A DNA stretch of 16,447 nt from NCBI GenBank assembly GCA_030618315.1, contig JAUXDO010000013.1, positions 1-16,447 on the forward strand, read 5' to 3'. Within the stretch, counting starts at the first letter, position 1, and each line of letters begins with the position of its first letter. This DNA comes from Candidatus Peregrinibacteria bacterium. GTDB taxonomy: Bacteria; Patescibacteriota; Gracilibacteria; UM-FILTER-43-11. The notes below the pieces were generated by a model, which saw only the letters and a list, made by a program, of their open reading frames with translations, did not search any database and was not told the origin of the DNA. A program made the position numbers and the translations under genes. This document shows, piece after piece, positions 8,131-14,178 of this stretch.

Positions 8131-9969
8131 ATGGATAACATCCGCAACTTCTGCATCATCGCCCACATTGACCACGGAAAATCGACTTTAGCCGATAGGT
8201 TTCTGGAAATTACCAGTACTGTTGCTAAACGCGATATGAAGCATGGTCAAATGCTAGATACAATGGAACTTGAACAGGAAAGAGGTATTACGATTAAGCT
8301 TCAGCCAGTGCGAATGGACTACGAGGGTTATATTCTGAATTTGATTGATACTCCGGGGCATGTGGATTTTACGTATGAAGTGAGCAGATCGCTTGCTGCG
8401 TGTGAGGGGGCGATTTTAGTTGTGGATGCAACGCAAGGAATTCAGGCACAGACTCTCGCCAACTTATATATGGCGATGGAACATGATTTAAAGATCATTC
8501 CTGTTATCAATAAAATCGATATGCCGGCCGCTGAACCGGAAAAGGTGAAGGATGAAATTGAAAATATGCTTGCGATAGATAGAAGTGAAGTAATCGAGGT
8601 ATCGGCAAAAACAGGTGAAAATATTGAAGAGGTTTTAAAAGTGGTAATTGATAAAGTCCCAAACCCAACTGAGGGCGGGCTTAGATATCAATTAGGGATA
8701 GAAAATGATGATGAAGCTCGTGCACTTATATTCGATTCAGTTTATGACACATATAGAGGAGTTGTTTCGTATGTAAGAATGGTGAGTGGCACTTTTAAAA
8801 AAGGTGATAAGCTGACTTTTATTAATGCAAAAACTCAAATTGAGGTTTCGGATCTTGGATACTTCAGACCAAGTTTTGAATCCCAGAAGCAGCTTTTACC
8901 CGGTGAAGTCGGTTTTATTGTTACGGGACTGAAGTCTGTTGGAGAAGCTCAAGTTGGAGACACACTTACTCAAACTCGAAACTCGAAGGACCCACCACGG
9001 CGGGCAGGCGAAACTCGAAGTACTGAAGCGCTTCCTGGATACAAAAAAGTTATCCCTATGGTTTATGCCGGAATTTACTGTATTGATGGTGACGATTATC
9101 CTCAGCTTAGAGATGCTATGGAAAAACTAAGCCTGAATGACGCTGCTCTTGCATATGAACCTGACAATTCTCAGGCACTTGGTTCCGGTTTTAGATGTGG
9201 ATTCCTTGGATTATTACATATGGATATTGTTCAGGAAAGATTGGAGCGGGAATATGATATGGATATTATTACAACAGCTCCATCCGTTTCTTATATTCTG
9301 CAGATGAAAAGTGGTGAAAGGATAACAATCTCTTCCCCTGTAGAATTACCGGATAGAAGTGGGGTAGAAACTATTTCGGAACCATGGGTAAAACTTGAAA
9401 TTGTATGCCCAAAAGAAATGGTGGGGGATGTTATGAAAATTGTGCAGGACAGGCGTGGTTTCCACAAAAATATTACTTATATGGATGCGGACAGAACATT
9501 GATTAATTTTGAAATGCCATTAGCTACTCTTATTATTGATTTTTATGATGCGCTTAAGTCAGTAAGCTCCGGTTATGCGTCTATGAATTATGATTTTATG
9601 GAGTATAGAGAAGATCAGTTGGTAAAACTCGATATTCTTATTGCTAATGAGCTTGTGGAGGGACTTAGTGTTATGTGTCATAAAACCGAAGCACAGAATT
9701 TAGGTGGTAAATTATGTAAAAAATTAAAAGAAATAATACCTCGCGCTAACTTTGCCATCGCAATTCAGGCCGCAATTGGTGGTAAAATAATTGCGAGAGA
9801 GACAGTATCGGCTTATCGAAAAGATGTTACTGCCGGATTGTATGGAGGTGATGTTACTCGTAAGAACAAGCAATTGCAAAAGCAGAAAAAAGGTAAGAAA
9901 AGGATGAAGCAAATGGGCAGTGTTTCCCTTCCACAAGAGGCGTTTCAGGCTATTTTGAAGAAGGATTAA
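8131..9969 (+). CDS. lepA: Elongation factor 4 (LepA), ribosome-associated GTPase
   Basis: A 612-residue translational GTPase that binds ribosomes and is proposed to back-translocate or remodel stalled complexes. G motifs are intact: AHIDHGKST (11-19), ERGITI (50-55), DTPGHVDF (73-80), NKID (127-130) and SAK (158-160). Domains II, III and V follow, then the LepA-specific C-terminal domain (LepA-type end VSLPQEAFQAILK). Between GDTLT and ALPGYKK, the junction of domains II and III, there are about 12-14 extra residues (about 285-299) encoded by repeat DNA. The ATG at 8131 gives the canonical N-terminus, with no Shine-Dalgarno. The last 220 bp are duplicated at 10713-10932, so the 3' end of this gene may have been replaced by incoming DNA without changing a residue. 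Confidence 0.98.
   Translation: MDNIRNFCIIAHIDHGKSTLADRFLEITSTVAKRDMKHGQMLDTMELEQERGITIKLQPVRMDYEGYILNLIDTPGHVDFTYEVSRSLAACEGAILVVDATQGIQAQTLANLYMAMEHDLKIIPVINKIDMPAAEPEKVKDEIENMLAIDRSEVIEVSAKTGENIEEVLKVVIDKVPNPTEGGLRYQLGIENDDEARALIFDSVYDTYRGVVSYVRMVSGTFKKGDKLTFINAKTQIEVSDLGYFRPSFESQKQLLPGEVGFIVTGLKSVGEAQVGDTLTQTRNSKDPPRRAGETRSTEALPGYKKVIPMVYAGIYCIDGDDYPQLRDAMEKLSLNDAALAYEPDNSQALGSGFRCGFLGLLHMDIVQERLEREYDMDIITTAPSVSYILQMKSGERITISSPVELPDRSGVETISEPWVKLEIVCPKEMVGDVMKIVQDRRGFHKNITYMDADRTLINFEMPLATLIIDFYDALKSVSSGYASMNYDFMEYREDQLVKLDILIANELVEGLSVMCHKTEAQNLGGKLCKKLKEIIPRANFAIAIQAAIGGKIIARETVSAYRKDVTAGLYGGDVTRKNKQLQKQKKGKKRMKQMGSVSLPQEAFQAILKKD
8971..9020 (+). repeat. Repeat element inserted in frame within lepA
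   Basis: A 12-bp direct repeat CGAAACTCGAAG (8977-8988 and 9009-9020) brackets a GC-rich core with an imperfect palindrome (CCCACCACGGCGGG, 8991-9004). The encoded residues (about N284 to T298, including SKDPPRRAGETRST) have no counterpart in typical LepA, where about seven or eight residues join GDTLT to ALPGYKK. The insert lies in an interdomain linker and keeps the frame open. Confidence 0.75.
9750..9969 (+). repeat. Direct repeat, copy 1: functional lepA 3' end
   Basis: The 220-bp lepA terminus, from CTTTGCCATCGCAATTCAGG to the TAA, is repeated without indels at 10713-10932. I count about 26 differences (about 88% identity). Every one is synonymous, including Arg CGA/AGA, Leu TTG/CTT and the stop TAA/TAG. 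The first 23 bases and the stretch coding VSLPQEAFQ are identical in both copies. Confidence 0.9.
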
Positions 9970-10020
9970 TTATATATTTATAGTTAAATTTATGGTGTAT
10001 TTTGTGTACCAAGGCGCTAC

Positions 10021-10049
10021 TTGACAAAAGTAAGTATTTTAGATACAAT
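10021..10049 (+). promoter_or_regulatory. Sigma-70-type promoter for the two-finger gene
   Basis: A consensus -35 TTGACA (10021-10026), a 17-bp spacer and the -10 TACAAT (10044-10049). Predicted transcription start is near 10056, about 24 nt before the ATG at 10080. No Shine-Dalgarno follows. Confidence 0.7.
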
Positions 10050-10079
10050 ACTACCTAATTTATTGTATTAATCTGTAAT

Positions 10080-10622
10080 ATGAGTGATGATTTTAAAAAT
10101 AGATGTCTTAATCTAGATGGGTATATTACTGGCGAGTTGTCACATCATGATACTATACGTTTTAAGGAGCATATTTTAGCCTGTAGACAATGTCGTGAAT
10201 TAATTAAGCCATTACTGGAAATAGCAAAAATATATAAAAAGGAGGGGGATGCATTGGAACCAGCAGAAGAGGTGATTAACGAATCCAAGAAAAGCTGTGT
10301 TGATCTTGATGACTGTATTAATGGGGAAATGTCTTCCAATGAAGTTGCTCGTTTTACGGAACACCTTAAAGTCTGTAGACAATGTCGCGGATTAATTGTG
10401 CCATTACTGGCAATGAGAAAGATGGATAAGGAAATGGAAGATACATTCAGACCAACAGAAGCTAAGATTGATGCTCTTTTAAGAAAATCCAAACAACTGG
10501 AAAAAGAGGATCTACAATTAAGATTGGAGGGAAAAATGACAGAATTAAAATGGGAAGAATTTGCTCGGGAAACAAAATCAACTTGGCTCAGTAAGATTTT
10601 TAGATTATTTAAAAGAAATTAA
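10080..10622 (+). CDS. Small double zinc-finger protein (zf-HC2/ZAS-like)
   Basis: A 180-residue soluble protein with two tandem copies of the same module, each with the pattern C-x21-H-x3-C-x2-C: C9, H31, C35, C38 and C73, H95, C99, C102. H-x3-C-x2-C is the signature of zinc-binding anti-sigma (ZAS/zf-HC2) domains, which hold ECF sigma factors inactive. The usual transmembrane segment after the finger is absent, and no sigma factor gene is in the window, so an anti-sigma role is only a family-based possibility. The C-terminal third is charged and helical, ending in an amphipathic, basic stretch (WLSKIFRLFKRN). The gene has its own promoter and lies between the two copies of the lepA 3' end. 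It is a diverged paralogue, or allele, of the gene at 11007. Confidence 0.75.
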   Translation: MSDDFKNRCLNLDGYITGELSHHDTIRFKEHILACRQCRELIKPLLEIAKIYKKEGDALEPAEEVINESKKSCVDLDDCINGEMSSNEVARFTEHLKVCRQCRGLIVPLLAMRKMDKEMEDTFRPTEAKIDALLRKSKQLEKEDLQLRLEGKMTELKWEEFARETKSTWLSKIFRLFKRN

Positions 10623-10685
10623 TTATTACAAGATTGCAAAATTAATTTGTGATTGGTTTTTTTATGAAACGTCATTCATCCCTCT

Positions 10686-10713
10686 GAAGGCGCGCAAGCG
10701 CTTGCTCGCCTTC
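10686..10713. repeat. 28-bp palindrome at the lepA-duplication junction
   Basis: The half-sites GAAGGCGCGCAAGC and GCTTGCTCGCCTTC pair with a single mismatch. The palindrome ends at the first base of homology of the second lepA 3' copy (10713). Its GAAGGCG/CGCCTTC ends resemble the inner hairpin of the repeat at 2390-2427. It could be a repeat insertion or a recombination site. Confidence 0.7.
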
Positions 10714-10932
10714 TTTGCCATCGCAATTCAGGCCGCTATTGGCGGTAAAATTATTGCGAGGGAAACGGTTTCCGCTTACAGAAAAGACGTTACTGCCGGA
10801 TTGTATGGAGGAGACGTAACTCGTAAGAACAAACAGCTTCAGAAGCAGAAAAAAGGCAAGAAAAGGATGAAACAAATGGGTAGTGTTTCCCTTCCACAAG
10901 AGGCGTTTCAGGCAATTTTGAAGAAAGACTAG
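10713..10932 (+). pseudogene. Displaced 3' fragment of lepA (copy 2)
   Basis: Encodes FAIAIQAAIGGKII through AFQAILKKD and a TAG stop. The 72 residues are identical to the C-terminus of the full lepA at 8131. No start codon, GTPase domain or other lepA sequence precedes it. The frame stays open upstream to 10561 only by overlapping the zinc-finger gene in another frame. The purely synonymous divergence shows that this fragment was part of a functional lepA until recently. It is best read as the displaced original end, or the end of a second allele. Confidence 0.88.
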
Positions 10933-10946
10933 GAGTCCGGACTCAG

Positions 10947-10998
10947 TTGACAAAAAGATGTACTTTATAGTAAAGTGGTATACTTTTAATTGTATAAT
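10947..10998 (+). promoter_or_regulatory. Possible promoter region for the single-finger gene
   Basis: TTGACAAAA (10947-10955) matches the promoter start of the upstream paralogue. TATACT (10979-10984) and TATAAT (10993-10998) are candidate -10 elements, but neither has the optimal spacing to TTGACA. If TATAAT is used, the transcript would start close to the ATG at 11007 and be nearly leaderless. Confidence 0.4.
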
Positions 10999-11006
10999 TA
11001 TGCGAA

Positions 11007-11315
11007 ATGGCCAAAATATGTAAAGAAATAAGTGTGGATGAAATTACTGATTATATTGGTGGTAGGTTGTCACGCAGAGAAGTTCTTCGTATCCAAGAGC
11101 ACTTTTTATCCTGTTGGGAATGTCGCAATGAGACAAACATACTATTAGCAATTCAATATGATATAGATTCAAGTGAAGACCCTCCTATTCCTGAAGGAGC
11201 AATTGAAAGAATAATGGAAGATTTAAGAATTAGAGAAGAAGCCAAATCAAAAAAAGAAACAGAATCTTTCTGTGCGAGGTTTAGAAATTTTCTAAAAAAA
11301 CACTTTCTGTTTTAA
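11007..11315 (+). CDS. Small single zinc-finger protein (zf-HC2/ZAS-like)
   Basis: A 102-residue soluble protein with one H-x3-C-x2-C finger (H32, C36, C39; a possible fourth ligand at C5). It is preceded by DEITDYIGGRLSRREVLRIQ, which aligns with LDGYITGELSHHDTIRFKE of the gene at 10080. A charged helical tail ends in an amphipathic, basic and aromatic stretch (FRNFLKKHFLF), again like its paralogue. No membrane segment is present. Both its upstream DNA (lepA 3' end, TTGACAAAA) and downstream DNA (TTAATTT[AG]TGATT) are related to those of the 10080 gene. The two genes therefore descend from one locus but have diverged far more than the lepA ends beside them. The function is unknown; zinc-dependent binding of a sigma factor or another protein is a guess from the family. 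Confidence 0.7.
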   Translation: MAKICKEISVDEITDYIGGRLSRREVLRIQEHFLSCWECRNETNILLAIQYDIDSSEDPPIPEGAIERIMEDLRIREEAKSKKETESFCARFRNFLKKHFLF

Positions 11316-11384
11316 CATAAGACTACAAAGTTAATTTATGATTTTTGAGATTTATGCATTAGAATAATCTTGTAATTTTGCCCG

Positions 11385-11453
11385 TTCTCCGTAGTAATGA
11401 AAAATCCTTTAAATTACTATCGTGAGAATATTTATACAACTTGTATTACTACG
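11385..11453 (+). promoter_or_regulatory. Alternative-hairpin leader upstream of ribE
   Basis: The segment TTCTCCGTAGTAAT (11385-11398) can pair with ATTACTATCGTGAGAA (11413-11428), forming about 14 bp with two single-T bulges. Alternatively its CGTAGTAAT (11390-11398) can pair perfectly with ATTACTACG (11445-11453). The two pairings exclude each other, as in attenuators. No FMN riboswitch signature is visible. The 12-bp word TAATCTTGTAAT flanks the structure at 11365-11376 and 11470-11481, which could instead mark a small insertion. The 168-bp gap 11316-11483 holds no gene. Confidence 0.45.
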
Positions 11454-11483
11454 AAGGATGAATAATAACTAATCTTGTAATAA

Positions 11484-12059
11484 ATTTTCACAGGAATAAT
11501 TGAAACCACAGGCAAGATATTGTATAAAAAAGAGAATCAAATAACTATTGAAGCTCCTGAAGTTATCGATGAGCTGAAAATCGGATCAAGTATTGCGGTT
11601 GATGGCGCCTGTTTGACGGTTGTGGAAAAAACCGATAAGGATTTTACGGCTGACGTTATGCCGATTACTTTTGAGAAAACAGTTTTGGGTGATAGAAAAA
11701 AGGGGGATGTTGTTAATCTTGAACTAGCGATGATGCATACCGACAGATTTGAGGGGCACGTGGTAAGCGGGCATGTTGAAGATACAGCGGAACTTAGTGA
11801 GCAGAAAATAATTGAAAATGCTTATTGGTTAACGTTTAAATTTCCATCGGATTTGATGAAATATGTCGTTCCTCAGGGTTCAATTGCTTTAAATGGTATT
11901 AGTCTAACTGTTGCAGAAGTTGATGAAGAGGGCTTTGCGGTCAGTATTATTCCACACACTTGGGACAATACAAATTTACATGAGCTCTCTATCGGTGATA
12001 AAGTTAATGTGGAGACGGATTTAATGGCGAAATATAGTGAAAAGTTCTTAAATAATTAA
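11484..12059 (+). CDS. ribE: Riboflavin synthase alpha chain
   Basis: Catalyses dismutation of two 6,7-dimethyl-8-ribityllumazine molecules to riboflavin, the last step of riboflavin synthesis. It has two lumazine-binding barrels. The first contains FTGIIE and SIAVDGACLTVV. The second contains MHTDRFEGHVVSGHV, SIALNGISLTVAEV and IIPHTWDNTNL. Starting at 11484 gives 191 residues, slightly short for the family. The conserved N-terminus (M)FTGIIE, which contributes to the active site, is preceded here by ATT instead of ATG, and two TAA codons lie directly upstream (11478-11483). The next accepted start, TTG at 11520, would remove this motif. I therefore place the start at the ATT, a rare codon known from infC. 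It is followed closely by ribH, so co-transcription is likely. Confidence 0.88.
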   Translation: MFTGIIETTGKILYKKENQITIEAPEVIDELKIGSSIAVDGACLTVVEKTDKDFTADVMPITFEKTVLGDRKKGDVVNLELAMMHTDRFEGHVVSGHVEDTAELSEQKIIENAYWLTFKFPSDLMKYVVPQGSIALNGISLTVAEVDEEGFAVSIIPHTWDNTNLHELSIGDKVNVETDLMAKYSEKFLNN

Positions 12060-12064
12060 ATAAA

Positions 12065-12535
12065 GTGAGTCTAATTAAAAAAAATATTAAAGGAGATATA
12101 AAAGTAAAAAAGTCTACCAAGATTGGCATTGTCAAAAGCACTTATAATTCTAAAATAACTGAGGTTCTTGAGTCCAGTTGTATTAAAGAACTAAAAAAAT
12201 CAGGAGTCTCTGATAAAAATATTAAGATAATCAAAGTACCTGGTGCTTTTGAGCTACCATTTAGCTGTCAAAAGATGGCTAAGACTAAGAAGTTTGACGC
12301 AATCATCGCTCTTGGTGCAATTATAAAGGGTGAGACTCCTCATTTTGATATAATTGCTAATGCTTGCGCATACGGTATAATCAAAGCAAGCCTAAGAACT
12401 GGTACTCCAATTATTTTTGGAGTGCTTACAACCAATAATCTCGCTCAGGCAAAAGCCAGAATTAAAGGCGGAAAGCGCGGAGATAAAGGAATTGAGGCAG
12501 CAATTACGGCATTAACCATGACTAATTTAAAATGA
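12065..12535 (+). CDS. ribH: 6,7-dimethyl-8-ribityllumazine synthase
   Basis: Condenses 5-amino-6-ribitylamino-uracil with 3,4-dihydroxy-2-butanone 4-phosphate to the lumazine substrate of RibE; family members form pentamers or 60-mer capsids. The 156-residue product shows the family motifs: KIGIVKSTYN (N-terminal strand), VPGAFELP (about 58-65), ALGAIIKGETPHFD with the catalytic-region His, and PIIFGVLTTNN followed by KGGKRGDKGIEAA. The start is GTG at 12065, five bases past the ribE stop. An AAAGGAG at 12088-12094 lies inside the frame without a usable start after it. The 3' end overlaps the STAS gene by ATGA (12532-12535), suggesting translational coupling. No ribBA or ribD is in the window. 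Confidence 0.93.
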   Translation: MSLIKKNIKGDIKVKKSTKIGIVKSTYNSKITEVLESSCIKELKKSGVSDKNIKIIKVPGAFELPFSCQKMAKTKKFDAIIALGAIIKGETPHFDIIANACAYGIIKASLRTGTPIIFGVLTTNNLAQAKARIKGGKRGDKGIEAAITALTMTNLK

Positions 12536-12885
12536 AAAAACTAATAATAACAATCGAAGAAATTTCAGAAAAACCAAATTCTCACTCCATTACGTTTGAT
12601 GGTGATTTTGACGGATCTGCGAAAGAAAATGTTGCTGGAATCGAAAGTTTCGTAAATTCTGCTTCTGAAAAAACTAATTTAGTTTTTGATTTTATCAAAT
12701 TACACTATATGAACAGTTATGGGATTGGACAGTTGGTGAATTGGCACAATGTTATAAATCAAAAAGGCGGTAAAATTGCCATTGTTGGTGCCAACAAAGA
12801 TGTTGAAGATATTTTTGCGATACTTGGAATAAGCGGACTTTTTAAAAACTATCCGGATATGGTATCGGCTATAGCTGGACTGTAA
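12532..12885 (+). CDS. STAS-domain protein (anti-sigma factor antagonist-like)
   Basis: A 117-residue single-domain protein. The central pattern VFDFIKLHYMNSYGIGQLV (about 51-69) matches the STAS signature in which a Ser/Thr (here S62) is the usual phosphorylation site of SpoIIAA/RsbV-like anti-anti-sigma factors. It is followed by the strand KIAIVGA and the helix VEDIFAILGISGLF, which complete the fold. It starts within the ribH stop by a 4-bp ATGA overlap and so is almost certainly co-expressed with the riboflavin genes, an unexpected pairing. In the family, the partner is an anti-sigma HPK-like kinase; none is encoded here. It could instead regulate a non-sigma partner. Confidence 0.82.
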   Translation: MKKLIITIEEISEKPNSHSITFDGDFDGSAKENVAGIESFVNSASEKTNLVFDFIKLHYMNSYGIGQLVNWHNVINQKGGKIAIVGANKDVEDIFAILGISGLFKNYPDMVSAIAGL

Positions 12886-12903
12886 ATTTCAGATTTGCCT
12901 ATT

Positions 12904-13164
12904 ATATTGTCTGAACCGTTGATTTACGCTGATTCTGCTGATTTCGCTGACACTGATTTTCATATGATTTCACTGATTCACGCTGATTACCGATTCGTAG
13001 GGACGCATTGCAATGCGTCCCTACATTGTTTGGTGAATAATTAAATTGTTATTGCCAAATAACAAATCAACGTAATCATTCGCCGCGGCGAATCAACGTA
13101 ATCAGTGTAATCAATGTCAGTGAAATCATTTAAATCATATGAGAATCAGCGGTTCAGACAATAT
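12904..13164. repeat. Compound inverted-repeat element, about 260 bp
   Basis: The perfect 15-bp terminal inverted repeats are ATATTGTCTGAACCG (12904-12918) and its complement (13150-13164). The left arm is an array of CTGATT words separated by a few variable bases; the right arm carries the complementary AATCA[GC] words. In the middle is a perfect 28-bp palindrome (12997-13024, half-site GTAGGGACGCATTG), then a short hairpin (13046-13065) and a perfect 16-bp palindrome ATTCGCCGCGGCGAAT (13078-13093). No coding sequence is visible. It fills the gap between convergent genes and may serve as a bidirectional terminator. In structure it resembles a MITE into which other palindromes have been inserted. 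Confidence 0.85.
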
Positions 13165-13168
13165 TGAA

Positions 13169-13870
13169 TTATCCAATCTTCTTCTGCTTTTCAACTAATT
13201 CCTCAAGATGTCTTACCAGATTTACAAAAACTTCCTGCATAAAGGCCTGCAATTGTTCAAGTTCGTGTCCAACTTTTTGACCTGTTAAAAAATTTCGCAA
13301 TACGAACGCAGATAACTGCACTAGTGATGGTGAAATTTCTCTTACCATCTTCCAACTCCCAACAGGATCATTTGAGCGTTTAGTGGTTACTAAACTTTCT
13401 AGACTTCTGTGTGGCTTTTTTACTGCGACTTGATTGATTTTACCGACCCATTCATCGATTTTCTTTTTTATTTCAGGGGATAAAGATTGAAAATCTTTTC
13501 TACCGGATACTGTTAAAGCTTTGGTCTCAGGAATTCCTCCTTCTGCCGACTCAAGATAGCCTTTTATTTTATCCGAAGCATTTTTGTCGATTAATGAAAT
13601 TACTGCCAATATTAATTCTGAAGGAATGTCCTGTGCTAACGAACGGGAAATAAGTAAAAATAAATCAGTATTTTCTGGTTGGCTTAAAAAATTAACCAAA
13701 ATTAAGGCTAAGTTATGATCACTTGCCTTTGCCTGCCCTTCTTCCTTCTGCAATTGAGCTAGAGCTTGCTGAGTTCTTTTCATCTCCTCGCTAAATTGCT
13801 CATCACTCCCCTCACCTGCTTCTTTTGGGGCTGGTCCCGAAAATAATTCAAAATCTCCACTGTCTGCCAT
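13169..13870 (-). CDS. Hypothetical helical protein
   Basis: A 233-residue soluble protein that I do not recognise. The N-terminal 55 residues are acidic and Glu/Gln/Lys-rich (probably disordered or coiled coil, including EEMKRTQQALAQLQKEEGQ). A hydrophobic helical region follows (LALILVNFLSQ through LILAVISLID, about 54-93), then a mixed segment, and a C-terminal amphipathic helix pair (LEQLQAFMQEVFVNLVRHLE). There is no signal peptide, transmembrane span or known catalytic motif. The ATG at 13870 has no Shine-Dalgarno. The stop lies four bases from the terminal repeat of the element at 12904-13164. It is downstream of rpmA on the same strand, but a terminator and about 300 bp separate them. 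Composition and length support a real gene. Confidence 0.7.
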   Translation of the reverse strand: MADSGDFELFSGPAPKEAGEGSDEQFSEEMKRTQQALAQLQKEEGQAKASDHNLALILVNFLSQPENTDLFLLISRSLAQDIPSELILAVISLIDKNASDKIKGYLESAEGGIPETKALTVSGRKDFQSLSPEIKKKIDEWVGKINQVAVKKPHRSLESLVTTKRSNDPVGSWKMVREISPSLVQLSAFVLRNFLTGQKVGHELEQLQAFMQEVFVNLVRHLEELVEKQKKIG

Positions 13871-13893
13871 AATAATTAATTAAAGATTATTCG

Positions 13894-13911
13894 TTACAAG
13901 ATTACAAGATT
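13894..13911. repeat. Tandem TTACAAGATT motif
   Basis: TTACAAGATT occurs twice in a row, overlapping by a few bases (13894-13903 and 13902-13911). The same word is found at 10626-10635 and in inverse orientation at 11366-11375 and 11471-11480. The gene-free stretch 13871-14178 is otherwise AT-rich and holds only this motif and the rpmA terminator; I see no RNA gene or ORF in it. Confidence 0.5.
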
Positions 13912-14118
13912 GTCATCATAATTACAAATTCTTATATAAAAAATAATGACTTCTATCTCTGTTAACGCATAATCTGGTCATCTGTCTGCTATCTAAAATG
14001 TGAAAAAATTGGAAAAAATTGTTACAAATAATTAGTTTTTTCAAATTTTAATCAACTACAGTCAATTTAGGCTGTGCAAGTAATATCTCAAAACTCATTA
14101 TATTTTTTTAATTTTTTG

Positions 14119-14150
14119 CAAAAAAAAACCACGTAATAGTTACATGGTTT
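14119..14150 (-). terminator. Intrinsic terminator downstream of rpmA
   Basis: On the minus strand, AAACCATGTAA, loop CTA, then TTACGTGGTTT form an 11-bp stem with one G-U pair (14126-14150). It runs into a T-tract (14121-14128 on the plus strand as A residues). It lies 29 bp past the rpmA stop. Confidence 0.85.
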
Positions 14151-14178
14151 GATATATTACTAATTGTTTTTTTGAATT

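Noticed and set aside
10561..10932. A 123-residue ORF ending in the LepA C-terminus
   Set aside because: Its first 50 residues overlap the zinc-finger gene in another frame and have no similarity to LepA. Only the displaced lepA fragment is meaningful.
11316..11483. FMN riboswitch upstream of ribE
   Set aside because: The conserved FMN-aptamer sequences are absent. Only two alternative hairpins are visible.
12904..13164. CRISPR array
   Set aside because: The CTGATT words are short and irregularly spaced and the arms are inverted. There are no constant repeats with unique spacers and no cas genes.
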